A stretch of 64,000 bases of DNA from JAHIQC01 sp964565645 (lineage in GTDB: Bacteria > Actinomycetota > Coriobacteriia > Anaerosomatales > JAHIQC01): the NCBI GenBank assembly GCA_964565645.1, contig CAZMFQ010000010.1, positions 61,982-125,981 on the forward strand. Direction: 5' to 3'. This document shows positions 51,159-59,175 of the stretch, piece after piece (position 1 is the stretch's first letter; each line of letters begins with the position of its first letter). The notes under the pieces are model-generated. The model saw only the letters and a list, made by a program, of their open reading frames with translations. It did not search any database and was not told where the DNA came from. The position numbers and the translations under genes were made by a program.

Positions 51159-52298
51159 GTGGTGAGCGGGTCTGTCAATCAATCGGACGGACGCTCGGGA
51201 CGTGGGCTGAGGTTGCTCGTCATCTCGAACATGTGGCCGAGCGAGGGTGACTCCGTCTTCGGGAGTTTCGTCGAGCGCAACGTGCGGGCGTTACGCGAGT
51301 CTGGTGCGCAGGTCACCGTGGTCGCCAACAGCGACGCGCGTACCGGTGGCCCGGCAGCCATGCGCAAGTACAGCATGCTGTGGGTCCGCGCATGGTTCGC
51401 CGCCCGCCGAGGACGCTATGACGCGGTGATCGGACACTACCTGTATCCCACGGCGGCGATCGCGCACTCCGCCGCGCGCAAGGCGCGTGTGCCGCTCGTG
51501 CTCGTCACCCACGGTACGGACATCCGCTCGGTCCAGCGGGACGACGGATTCGGGCGGCGAGGCAGAGAGGCGCTGAAAGCGGCGAGCCTGGTCATCACCG
51601 TCTCGCGTGCATTGGAGCGCACGCTGCGGAACGATCTCTCGCTGCCCGCCGCGGTCCCGACGGCCGTCGTGCACATGGGCATCGACGCCGATCTGTTCCA
51701 CCCCGATGCCGGCGCACGCGAGAAGCTGTTCATCAGCCCCGACGAGCGCGTGGTGCTGTACGCAGGCAATCTGGTACCCACCAAGGGCGTCGACGTGCTC
51801 GCGGAGGCGTTCTTCGCGCTGCTCGACGCCGGTCTGGCTGACCGCCTCGTGCTCGTGGGCGACGGTCCGCTCGCGGCCGTGGTGCGTGCGCGCATCGAGG
51901 CGCATGCGGCGAGCTTCGAGCACGCGGACCCGACCGGGCGCGTCACGCTGACCGGTCGACTTCACCAGCGAGACCTCGCCCGGTGGATGGCCGCGGCGGA
52001 TGTGCTCGTATTGCCGAGCCGCAACGAGGGGCTCGGGCTCGTGCTCCTCGAATCGATGGCGTGCGGCACGCCCTGTGTGGGCAGCGACGTGGGCGGCATC
52101 CCCGAGGTGCTCTCCGTGCCGTCGTGCGGTCGCCTCGCGCCTGCCGAGGACCCCGTCACGCTCGCAGCCGCCATCGCCGACGTGCTCGCTACGGGTAAGG
52201 ACTCCTTCGGGCAGGCGTGTCTGGCCCGGGCGGCCGAACACAGCGCGGGACGCAAGGCCGCCGAGATGCTCGAGGCGATCGGGAAGGTGGTCCGCTAG
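51159..52298 (+). CDS. GT4-family glycosyltransferase
   Basis: A 379-residue retaining GT-B glycosyltransferase. The N-terminal domain has SNMWPSEGDSVFGSFVERN; VLYAGNLVPTKGVDVLAEA begins the nucleotide-sugar domain. The family motif RNEGLGLVLLESMACGTP (about 288-305) supplies the conserved glutamates. It starts one base after the DUF4330-like lipoprotein stop (tandem GTG codons) and ends directly before punA. It probably assembles the repeat unit handled by the polymerase-like protein upstream; sugar donor and acceptor are unknown. Confidence 0.87.
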   Translation: MVSGSVNQSDGRSGRGLRLLVISNMWPSEGDSVFGSFVERNVRALRESGAQVTVVANSDARTGGPAAMRKYSMLWVRAWFAARRGRYDAVIGHYLYPTAAIAHSAARKARVPLVLVTHGTDIRSVQRDDGFGRRGREALKAASLVITVSRALERTLRNDLSLPAAVPTAVVHMGIDADLFHPDAGAREKLFISPDERVVLYAGNLVPTKGVDVLAEAFFALLDAGLADRLVLVGDGPLAAVVRARIEAHAASFEHADPTGRVTLTGRLHQRDLARWMAAADVLVLPSRNEGLGLVLLESMACGTPCVGSDVGGIPEVLSVPSCGRLAPAEDPVTLAAAIADVLATGKDSFGQACLARAAEHSAGRKAAEMLEAIGKVVR

Positions 52299-53138
52299 AT
52301 GATCAACCCCAAGGCCGAGGCCATGGCGCGTCGCGCCGCTGCGATGACGCTCGCCGAGGAGTTGCGCGCCGCTTCAGGCGGGGTCGAACCCAAAGCGCTC
52401 GTGATCCTCGGCAGTGGGCTCGAGGGCGTGGTCGGAGAGACGCGCGTCGTGTCGAGTATCGCGTTCGGCGACGTCACCGGGTTCCCGCCGCCGACCGTCG
52501 AGGGTCACGCGGGCCGATTCGTGTTCGGATACGCCGGCGACACGCCCGTGCTGATCATGCAGGGCCGCATCCACCTCTACGAGGGCCATCCCATCGAGAT
52601 GCTCGCCGTGTACGTGCGAGCGGCCAGGCTTTTGGGCGCGGACACGCTCGTGGTCACCAATGCCTCAGGCGGCGTGAACCCCGAGTACGCGCCCGGCGAC
52701 ATCGTGCTCATCGAGGACCACATCAACCTCATGTTCACCAACCCGCTCCTCGGCCCCAACGTCGACGAGTTCGGCCCCCGGTTCCCCGGGATGGTCGACG
52801 CCTACACGCCCGAACTGCGTGAGCTCGCCCGGCTCGTAGCGCTCGAACTCGGCATCGGGATCCGCGAGGGTGTGTACGCGGGCCTGCGCGGACCGACGTT
52901 CGAGACACCGGCCGAGGTCCGCATGCTGCGGGCCGTCGGAGCGGACGTCGTGGGTATGTCCACCGTGCCCGAGGTCATCGTCGCGGCGCACGCCGGGATG
53001 CGGGTCCTCGGCTTCTCACTCGTGACCAACATCGCCGCGGGAAGCGGGCACGGGCATGAGGAGGTCCTGGCCACTTCGGCCGCGGCCGCTCCTCGGCTCG
53101 CCACTCTTGTGGCTGGTATACTGACCCGTCTGCAGTGA
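52299..53138 (+). CDS. punA: Purine nucleoside phosphorylase
   Basis: Trimeric PNP that splits inosine or guanosine with phosphate. The 279-residue protein has LVILGSGLEGVVGE, VTNASGGVNPEYAPGD, DHINLMFTNPLLGPN and the purine-site region FETPAEVRMLRAVGADVVGMS. The Asn-rich substrate loop is of the PNP rather than the methylthioadenosine phosphorylase kind. It starts at the end of the glycosyltransferase gene. Next to ahcY, it could clear nucleosides formed from S-adenosylhomocysteine after deamination. Confidence 0.92.
   Translation: MINPKAEAMARRAAAMTLAEELRAASGGVEPKALVILGSGLEGVVGETRVVSSIAFGDVTGFPPPTVEGHAGRFVFGYAGDTPVLIMQGRIHLYEGHPIEMLAVYVRAARLLGADTLVVTNASGGVNPEYAPGDIVLIEDHINLMFTNPLLGPNVDEFGPRFPGMVDAYTPELRELARLVALELGIGIREGVYAGLRGPTFETPAEVRMLRAVGADVVGMSTVPEVIVAAHAGMRVLGFSLVTNIAAGSGHGHEEVLATSAAAAPRLATLVAGILTRLQ
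53114..53122 (+). promoter_or_regulatory. Extended -10 promoter for ahcY
   Basis: TGGTATACT matches the TG-N-TATAAT extended -10 consensus with one mismatch in the hexamer. It lies within the last codons of punA, 80 bp before the ahcY ATG, giving a leader of about 70 nt. I see no SAH-riboswitch pattern in that leader. Confidence 0.5.
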
Positions 53139-53201
53139 ATACACGGGCAGCGCGAATCGCGCGCTCTCCCGCTTCGAGTCACATCTGAGAAAGGAACCAT
53201 C

Positions 53202-54461
53202 ATGGATTACGACGTCAAAGATCTCGCGCTGGCCGATTCCGGCAAGGATCGCATCGAGTGGGCCGACCGTGACATGCCCGTGCTCGCTGACATCCGCAAG
53301 CGTTTCGAGGCCGAGAAGCCGCTCGACGGCCTTCGCATCGCCGCGTGCCTGCACGTGACGACCGAGACCGCGAACCTCATGCGTACGCTCGCCGCGGGCG
53401 GCGCGGACATCGTGCTCTGCGCGAGCAACCCGCTTTCGACCCAGGACGACGTGGCCGCCGCGCTCGTCAAGCACTACGGCGTACGGACGTACGCGATCAA
53501 GGGTGAGGACACCGACACTTACTACGCGCACATCGACGCCGCCATCGCGCACAAGCCGCAGATGACGATGGACGACGGCGCGGATGTCGTCGGCCGCATC
53601 CACGCCCAGTTCCCCGAGGCGCTCGCCGACATCATCGGCGGCACCGAGGAGACCACGACCGGCGTGATCCGTCTTGCCGCCATGGCCGAGGACGGCGCCC
53701 TCAAGTACCCGATCATGGCCGTCAACGAGGCGATGACCAAGCATCTGTTCGACAACCGCTACGGCACCGGCCAGTCCACGCTCGACGGCATCATCCGCGC
53801 GACCAACCGCCTGCTCGCCGGTCGCACGCTCGTGGTGTCCGGCTACGGCTGGTGTGGCCGAGGAATCGCGATGCGCGCATCGGGTATGGGCGCGAACGTC
53901 GTCGTGCTCGAGGTCGACCCGCTCAAGGCGCTCGAGGCCGTCATGGACGGTTATCGCGTCATGCCCGCCGTCGAAGCGGCCAAGATCTGCGACATCTGGG
54001 TCACCGTCACCGGCGACGTCAATGTGATCGACGTACCGAGCTTCAAGGCTATGAAGGACGGCGCCATCATCTGCAACTCCGGTCACTTCAACGCCGAGAT
54101 CAACATCCCCAAACTCCGCGAGATGGCCGTGAGCCACCGCGAGGTGCGCCCGCTCGTCGAGGAGCTCGTCATGGCTGACGGCCGCATGATCTACCTGCTG
54201 GCCGACGGTCGTCTCGTGAACCTCTCCTGCGCCGAGGGCCACCCGGCCAACGTCATGGACATGAGCTTCGCGAACCAGGCGCTCTGTGCCGAGTACATGG
54301 TCGCCAACGCCGCCGACCTCGAGCCCGGTGTCTACGACGTGCCCGAGGAGATCGATGCGAACATCGCCGCCCTCAAGCTCGCAAGCATGGGCGTCCAGAT
54401 AGATACACTTACCGAGGAACAGGCAGCCTACCTGTGCTCGTGGGAAGAGGGAACCTGCTAA
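53202..54461 (+). CDS. ahcY: Adenosylhomocysteinase
   Basis: NAD-dependent hydrolysis of S-adenosylhomocysteine to adenosine and homocysteine, the by-product clearance step of methylation. The 419-residue protein has CLHVTTETANLM, GGTEETTTGV, the NAD motif VVSGYGWCGRGIAMRA and the C-terminal HPANVMDMSFANQ. It is the shorter form lacking the 40-residue insertion of the plant and proteobacterial enzyme. AAAGGA upstream supports the ATG. Its last 73 bases lie within a 76-bp sequence repeated after the next gene. Confidence 0.96.
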   Translation: MDYDVKDLALADSGKDRIEWADRDMPVLADIRKRFEAEKPLDGLRIAACLHVTTETANLMRTLAAGGADIVLCASNPLSTQDDVAAALVKHYGVRTYAIKGEDTDTYYAHIDAAIAHKPQMTMDDGADVVGRIHAQFPEALADIIGGTEETTTGVIRLAAMAEDGALKYPIMAVNEAMTKHLFDNRYGTGQSTLDGIIRATNRLLAGRTLVVSGYGWCGRGIAMRASGMGANVVVLEVDPLKALEAVMDGYRVMPAVEAAKICDIWVTVTGDVNVIDVPSFKAMKDGAIICNSGHFNAEINIPKLREMAVSHREVRPLVEELVMADGRMIYLLADGRLVNLSCAEGHPANVMDMSFANQALCAEYMVANAADLEPGVYDVPEEIDANIAALKLASMGVQIDTLTEEQAAYLCSWEEGTC

Positions 54462-54464
54462 AGA
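54389..54464 (+). repeat. Upstream copy of a 76-bp direct repeat (ahcY 3' end)
   Basis: Matches 56696-56771 at 75 of 76 positions; the single difference is A54446 versus C56753, which changes Glu to Asp. It covers the last 24 codons of ahcY, counting the stop, plus three bases beyond. The two copies bracket a 2.2-kb segment with one gene. Confidence 0.95.
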
Positions 54465-54499
54465 GGCGGATGGATCGAGTCGCGGCGGCGGAGGGGTCT

Positions 54500-56686
54500 A
54501 TGAGCGGAATCATGCGGATGAGAGCGTCGGGGCTGGTAGTGGCCGTGTGTGTGGCAGGGCTGCTGTGTTTGGGTGTGTGCGCGTCAGCGGCCTACGCGAC
54601 GGATGTGCAGACGACAACCACCACGGTGTTCACTGGCCGGGTCGTGGACGAACTCGGACTCGCTCTGCCCGGCGCACTGGTCGGCATCTACGCACTTGAG
54701 AGCTCGGACGGCGCGAATCCGCAACTCAGGGGCTATGCACTGTCGAATGGCTCCGGCTACTTCACCGTAGAGGCGGTTGGGGATCCTCTGAGCGGCAGGT
54801 ACTACTACCAGGTGACCGCCAACGGTCGCGACTCGAACACGTGGGGATACGCCGACAGTACGGCTTTGGGTGAGCTTCGTCTGTTTCCTCGCCCAGATAT
54901 CCTCGTCGGCAAGGTCACGCGTCATGAAACGGGAGATCCGGTCCCACTTGTGCGCGTGGAGCTCAGCACACACAGCGGCTCGTGGGGTGGGGCCGCATTT
55001 GGCGGTCCCGAGGGCAGTTTCAATGTAGGTTGCGATACTCAACCGGCTGGAGCCGGCGTGTACACCGCCGTCCTGACCGACTACCAGGTGCCCGCGACTT
55101 TCACTGCGGCGACCTATGAGTTCTACTGGGCGCCTGGAATGGATGCCGTGGTACACGATTTCGTGGTCCGGGGTCCGATTCCGATAATGTCGGGCATCGT
55201 GGCCGATTCGGATACGGACTTGCCGATTGAAGGCGTTGCAGTGGATGCCAGCATCTTGGAGACGGACACAGGTCAGTATGTGTGGGGAGGCACAGAGTGG
55301 ACCGATTCCGAGGGTTCCTACTCCGTGCGCGATGAGGCGGGTTTGGGTGCAGGAGAGTGGATGATCTCGTGGACCGCCCACCGCTACGCGAGTAGGACTG
55401 CGACCTTGACGTGGGATGGGGTAGATGAGCTGCCGGGAGACACTCGATTGGACCTGCGAGCTCCCAGTGTCACCGGTATCGTGACAGACCGCCTGACCTG
55501 TGAACCGGTGGTCGACGCAGCGTACGTCCTCGACTACGCGATGTTTGAGGACAACTGGTACGACCAGGACCGCGGTGTGAGCGATGCGAGCGGCTCCTTT
55601 GCCGCGTGGGGATACTCGGCGGGCCATTTCCGGCTCCGCGTGGATGCCGAGGGTTATGCTTCGCAGATCGTCGAGTTTGACTGGGATGGCACCACGACGA
55701 CCACGCTTGTCATCGAACTGCTGCCATATGCGAAGGAAGTCGCAATCGAGGGTTCTGATAGATTCAAGACCGCGGTCGAAGCATCGAAGCTCGCGTTCCC
55801 CAAGTCAGGGCAGTGCAGTGTCGCGGTCGTGGCCTCCGGACGCAATTTCCCAGACGCGCTGGGCGCATCCTCGCTTGCGGGCGCTCTGGGCGGTCCCCTG
55901 CTGTTGACGGAGCCCGCGTACTTGCCGTCGTCAGTCTCCGACGAGATTGTGCGCTTGGGTTGTACGAAGGTTGTCATCGTCGGCGGACATTCCGCCGTGT
56001 CGGAGGTCACGGAGGCCGCCATAGACAAGCTTCCGGGTGTCGTAGTCGAACGTGTCGAGGGCGACAACCGCTATGCGACCGCTCAGAAGGTCGCGGAGCG
56101 AACCTTTGAAGAACTGGGCGTCGGATATGGCGGGGTCGTGTTTCTTGCCACCGGCACGAACTTCCCCGACGCATTGGCCGCTGCACCGCTCTCCGCCTCA
56201 GGTGGTGTGCCGATTCTGCTCGTCAAGAAGGATGACGTACCCGTCGAGACCATTGCAGCATTCAACAACATACAGCCAGGGCATGTGGTTGTGCTCGGAG
56301 GAGAGTCAGCCATAGATCGAGATGTCTTCGAGTTCTTCAGGGGCTACTTCCCGGGGATACAGCGAGTCTGGGGAACCAATCGATACGCAACTGCCGCCGC
56401 GGTCGCTCAGTTCGGCGTGAACAACCTCGGTCTACGTTGGGATGGAGTGGCTATCGCCACTGGCGCGAACTTCCCCGATGCGCTGGCAGGGGGTACCGCC
56501 CAGGGGCTTGCCGGGTCTGTGGTCATGCTGACCGATTCTGGCTCGCTTGCGGCGGAGCCGCGCACCAAACTCGTGACGAACGCGGCCGATATCGCCAAGG
56601 TTCGGTTCCTCGGCGGCAATAGTGCTGTTGCACCCGCTGTTCGACAGGAGATTCTCGACGTTGTCAATGCGAGCAAGAATCAGTGA
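54500..56686 (+). CDS. Secreted protein with carboxypeptidase-regulatory-like repeats and three cell-wall-binding type 2 repeats
   Basis: A 728-residue exported protein. The signal peptide (about 1-33) is followed by a Thr run and about four beta-sandwich repeats of carboxypeptidase-regulatory type (about 42-420), each starting like FTGRVVDELGLALPGALV, MSGIVADSDTDLPIEGV or VTGIVTDRLTCEPVVDA. Three type 2 wall-binding repeats follow to the end (GSDRFKTA, GDNRYATA, GTNRYATA). GGAGGGG precedes the ATG at 54500; in-frame upstream starts exist. Codon use is AT-richer than ahcY and the thiolase beside it. The gene lies between two copies of the ahcY 3' end, so it is probably inserted. Likely an adhesin or wall scaffold. 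Confidence 0.85.
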   Translation: MSGIMRMRASGLVVAVCVAGLLCLGVCASAAYATDVQTTTTTVFTGRVVDELGLALPGALVGIYALESSDGANPQLRGYALSNGSGYFTVEAVGDPLSGRYYYQVTANGRDSNTWGYADSTALGELRLFPRPDILVGKVTRHETGDPVPLVRVELSTHSGSWGGAAFGGPEGSFNVGCDTQPAGAGVYTAVLTDYQVPATFTAATYEFYWAPGMDAVVHDFVVRGPIPIMSGIVADSDTDLPIEGVAVDASILETDTGQYVWGGTEWTDSEGSYSVRDEAGLGAGEWMISWTAHRYASRTATLTWDGVDELPGDTRLDLRAPSVTGIVTDRLTCEPVVDAAYVLDYAMFEDNWYDQDRGVSDASGSFAAWGYSAGHFRLRVDAEGYASQIVEFDWDGTTTTTLVIELLPYAKEVAIEGSDRFKTAVEASKLAFPKSGQCSVAVVASGRNFPDALGASSLAGALGGPLLLTEPAYLPSSVSDEIVRLGCTKVVIVGGHSAVSEVTEAAIDKLPGVVVERVEGDNRYATAQKVAERTFEELGVGYGGVVFLATGTNFPDALAAAPLSASGGVPILLVKKDDVPVETIAAFNNIQPGHVVVLGGESAIDRDVFEFFRGYFPGIQRVWGTNRYATAAAVAQFGVNNLGLRWDGVAIATGANFPDALAGGTAQGLAGSVVMLTDSGSLAAEPRTKLVTNAADIAKVRFLGGNSAVAPAVRQEILDVVNASKNQ

Positions 56687-56695
56687 AACGGACTC

Positions 56696-56771
56696 GGGCG
56701 TCCAGATAGATACACTTACCGAGGAACAGGCAGCCTACCTGTGCTCGTGGGACGAGGGAACCTGCTAAAGA
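56696..56771 (+). repeat. Downstream copy of the 76-bp direct repeat
   Basis: Same orientation as 54389-54464, with one substitution. It begins nine bases after the stop of the wall-binding-repeat gene and ends 13 bp before the thiolase ATG. Confidence 0.95.
56697..56768 (+). pseudogene. Orphan 3' fragment of ahcY
   Basis: In frame it encodes the last 23 residues of adenosylhomocysteinase (GVQIDTLTEEQ to CSWDEGTC) and its TAA stop, with no start or upstream coding sequence. It is either the ancestral ahcY end, displaced when the wall-binding gene came in with a new end, or a copy carried by the insert. It cannot be translated as a functional protein. Confidence 0.85.
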
Positions 56772-56784
56772 ATCGAGGATCGCG

Positions 56785-57927
56785 ATGACCGCATATGTCG
56801 TAGGGGTCGGAAAGACCCGCTTCGGACCTTCGTCACACCCGATGACACGCTTGGCGCACGAGGCCATTCTTGGTGCGCTGAGCGACGCGAAGATGGGAAT
56901 CGAGGAGGTCGACGCATTCATCGTCGCGAACTTCCTCGGCGGACCGAACGAGTCACAGCTGCATCTGAACTCCGTGGTGGCCGGGCTCTTTCCCGGGCTG
57001 AACCTGCCGGGCTGGCGCGTCGAGGCCGCCTGCGCTTCGGGCGGTGCGGCGCTGCATCAGGCCGTTAACCTGCTTCCCACGTACGGCACGATCCTCGTGG
57101 TGGGCGTGGAGAGGCTCTCGGGACGACCCGGCAACGAACTCACGCGCAACATCGGTATGGCCGGGGATGTCATCCTCGACCAGGCCCAGGGGTTGAACTT
57201 CCCGGCGACCTACGCGCTCGTGGCTCAGCGTCACATGCAGCGCTACGGTACGACCACCCGGGACTTCGAACTCGTGAGTCTCAAGAACCACGCGAATGCC
57301 CAGAAGAACCCGCTCGCCCACTTCCATCACAAGCGCGTGACACAGGCGGACATCGATGGGGCTGCGACGGTGGCCGAGCCGCTGCGCCTGTTCGACTGCT
57401 GCCCGGTCTCCGACGGGGCCGCGGCGGTCATCATCTCGGCCGAGCCGCGTGACGAGCGCAGTGTCCCGTTCATCGGCTCCGCGATAGCGACCGACGTCAT
57501 CTCGCTCGGCCAGCGTGCCGACCACACGAGTTTCGCTGCGGGACGTGCCGCCGCCGGCGCAGCATACGCGCAGGCGGGCATCACGGCAGCCGACGTCGAC
57601 CTCGCCGAGGTCCACGACTGCTTCACCATCGCCGAGATCGTCGCGATGGAGGACCTCGGACTGGCCGAGCCGGGACATGCGGTCGATCTCATCCGGGCGG
57701 GGGAGACCGCCATCGGTGGTTCGATGCCGGTGAATCCGAGCGGCGGACTGAAGGCCGGCGGGCACGCCATCGGCGCGACGGGCGTCGGGCAGGTCTACGA
57801 GGCTGCCAAGCAGCTCCGGGGCGAGGCAGGCGAGCGCCAGGTACAGGGTGCCCGCATAGCCGTGACTCACAACGTGGGCGGCGTCGGCGGAACCTGCGCC
57901 GTCCAGGTCCTGGGGAGGCTCTCATGA
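56785..57927 (+). CDS. Thiolase-family acetyl-CoA acyltransferase
   Basis: A 380-residue thiolase of the SCP-x/archaeal acetoacetyl-CoA thiolase type. It has the nucleophilic Cys in VEAACASGGAAL (about residue 90), EVHDCFTIAE, GGLKAGGHAIGATG and the second-Cys region GGVGGTCAVQ. It would condense or cleave acyl-CoA. The overlapping downstream gene supplies a DUF35 domain, the known partner of this thiolase subtype, fused to the dehydrogenase for the next step. GAGGAT five bases upstream supports the ATG. Confidence 0.9.
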   Translation: MTAYVVGVGKTRFGPSSHPMTRLAHEAILGALSDAKMGIEEVDAFIVANFLGGPNESQLHLNSVVAGLFPGLNLPGWRVEAACASGGAALHQAVNLLPTYGTILVVGVERLSGRPGNELTRNIGMAGDVILDQAQGLNFPATYALVAQRHMQRYGTTTRDFELVSLKNHANAQKNPLAHFHHKRVTQADIDGAATVAEPLRLFDCCPVSDGAAAVIISAEPRDERSVPFIGSAIATDVISLGQRADHTSFAAGRAAAGAAYAQAGITAADVDLAEVHDCFTIAEIVAMEDLGLAEPGHAVDLIRAGETAIGGSMPVNPSGGLKAGGHAIGATGVGQVYEAAKQLRGEAGERQVQGARIAVTHNVGGVGGTCAVQVLGRLS

Positions 57928-59042
57928 TCACACGCGAATGTCCGTCTTGCAGCAAGACCTACTCCTACCCTCTGGAGGAGTGCACGTTCTGTCGCGTCCC
58001 CCTCACTGAGACCGAGACCAGCGGCGGCGAGGTCGTCGCGGTCACCGAGGTCAACGTGCCTTCGATCGGCCACGAGGATGTGCCGTACTGGTGCGCGCTC
58101 GTCGCGCGGCCCCAAGGTGGTTTCGCGGTGGTCAAGCGCGACCTGCCGACCATGGTCGGAGACACTCTGGCCTTCGGGTCCGCCGAGGAGGCCGCGACCT
58201 ACACGATCGGTGTGGTCGGCTCCGGTGTCATGGCGCGCGGACTCGTCGAACTGTTCCTGGGCAGGGGCCAGAACGTCATGTGGGTCGGCCGGTCGCTCGA
58301 GCGGATCGGCAAGGCGCGCGACAAGGTCGCCGACCGTCTCGCGCGTGTGATGGACGAGGACCAGCTTGCCGCAGCGATGGCGCGCATCGAGGTCTCCGAC
58401 TCGATCGCCGAGCTTTCGGGCTGTGACCTCGTGATCGAGGCCATCGTCGAGGAGGTCGAGCCCAAGCTCGCCCTGTTGCGTGAACTCGAGTCGGTCGTCT
58501 CATCCGAGTGTGTGATCGCGACCAACACTTCATCGCTTCCGCTCGATGTGCTGGCGCTTGCTCTTGGCGACGCGAGCAGGTTCGGAGGCATGCACTTCTT
58601 CAATCCTCCGACCCGTATGCGTCTGGTCGAGGTCGTGCGCGCCCCGCAGACGACCGACGCGACCGACGAGTTCCTCTACGAGCTCTCGGTCAATCTCGGC
58701 AAGATCCCCGTTCGTGTCGCGAACGGTCCCGGTTTCGTGGTGAACCGTGTGCTCATGCCGCTGCTCAATGAGGCGGTCCGGGCGCTCGAGGACGAGGCCG
58801 CGCCCGCCGAGGACATCGACGAGGCGGTTCGCCTCGGCCTGAACCACCCCATGGGCCCGCTCGCACTCGCAGACCTCATCGGTCTCGACGTCGTGGTGAG
58901 CATCATGGAGGACCTGCATTCGCGACTGGGCGACGAGGCATATGCGCCGCGTCCGAAGCTTCGCGAGCTCGTCGAGGCGGGCAAGCTCGGGCGCAAGACC
59001 GGCTCGGGGTTCTACGACTACACGCCACCGCCCGCACCGTAG
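57924..59042 (+). CDS. DUF35 zinc-ribbon/OB-fold domain fused to 3-hydroxyacyl-CoA dehydrogenase
   Basis: A 372-residue two-part protein. Residues 1-85 match the DUF35 family: a rubredoxin-like zinc ribbon (Cys6, Cys9, Cys20, Cys23) and an OB fold (GEVVAVTEVNVP, PYWCALVARPQGG). Residues 93-372 are a complete 3-hydroxyacyl-CoA dehydrogenase: NAD motif GVVGSGVMARG (96-106), catalytic His224 in GGMHFFNPP, and a C-terminal domain with GLNHPMGPLALADLIGLD. It resembles 3-hydroxybutyryl-CoA dehydrogenase. The ATG overlaps the thiolase stop by 4 bp. DUF35 proteins bridge thiolase and HMG-CoA synthase in archaea; here the tethered partner is the dehydrogenase, which would receive the 3-ketoacyl-CoA. 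No internal stop or frameshift separates the parts. Confidence 0.9.
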   Translation: MITRECPSCSKTYSYPLEECTFCRVPLTETETSGGEVVAVTEVNVPSIGHEDVPYWCALVARPQGGFAVVKRDLPTMVGDTLAFGSAEEAATYTIGVVGSGVMARGLVELFLGRGQNVMWVGRSLERIGKARDKVADRLARVMDEDQLAAAMARIEVSDSIAELSGCDLVIEAIVEEVEPKLALLRELESVVSSECVIATNTSSLPLDVLALALGDASRFGGMHFFNPPTRMRLVEVVRAPQTTDATDEFLYELSVNLGKIPVRVANGPGFVVNRVLMPLLNEAVRALEDEAAPAEDIDEAVRLGLNHPMGPLALADLIGLDVVVSIMEDLHSRLGDEAYAPRPKLRELVEAGKLGRKTGSGFYDYTPPPAP

Positions 59043-59072
59043 GCGTCACGCGGGTGTTCCGGGTATCGAATG

Positions 59073-59099
59073 AGAAGGGCCGCCGGTGGCGGCCCTTCT
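59073..59099. terminator. Bidirectional terminator between convergent genes
   Basis: AGAAGGGCCGCC (59073-59084) pairs perfectly with GGCGGCCCTTCT (59088-59099) around a GGT loop. It lies between the dehydrogenase fusion and the minus-strand acyltransferase and has A/T-rich edges on both sides, so it may serve both transcripts. Confidence 0.7.
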
Positions 59100-59175
59100 T
59101 GCGTCATGCCAGGTCGTCGGCCGACCTCACCTACGCATTCTCGTCGGCTCGGCGGAGTCTTCCGGGAGCGAGCCG

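Noticed and set aside
53139..53201. S-adenosylhomocysteine riboswitch before ahcY
   Set aside because: The leader is short and contains only a GC-rich stem (AGCGCG-AAT-CGCGC); the conserved SAH-riboswitch core and pseudoknot are not visible.
54465..56695. Insertion sequence or integron cassette as the cause of the ahcY repeat
   Set aside because: No transposase, integrase or terminal inverted repeats are present, and the direct repeat is far longer than a transposon target duplication.
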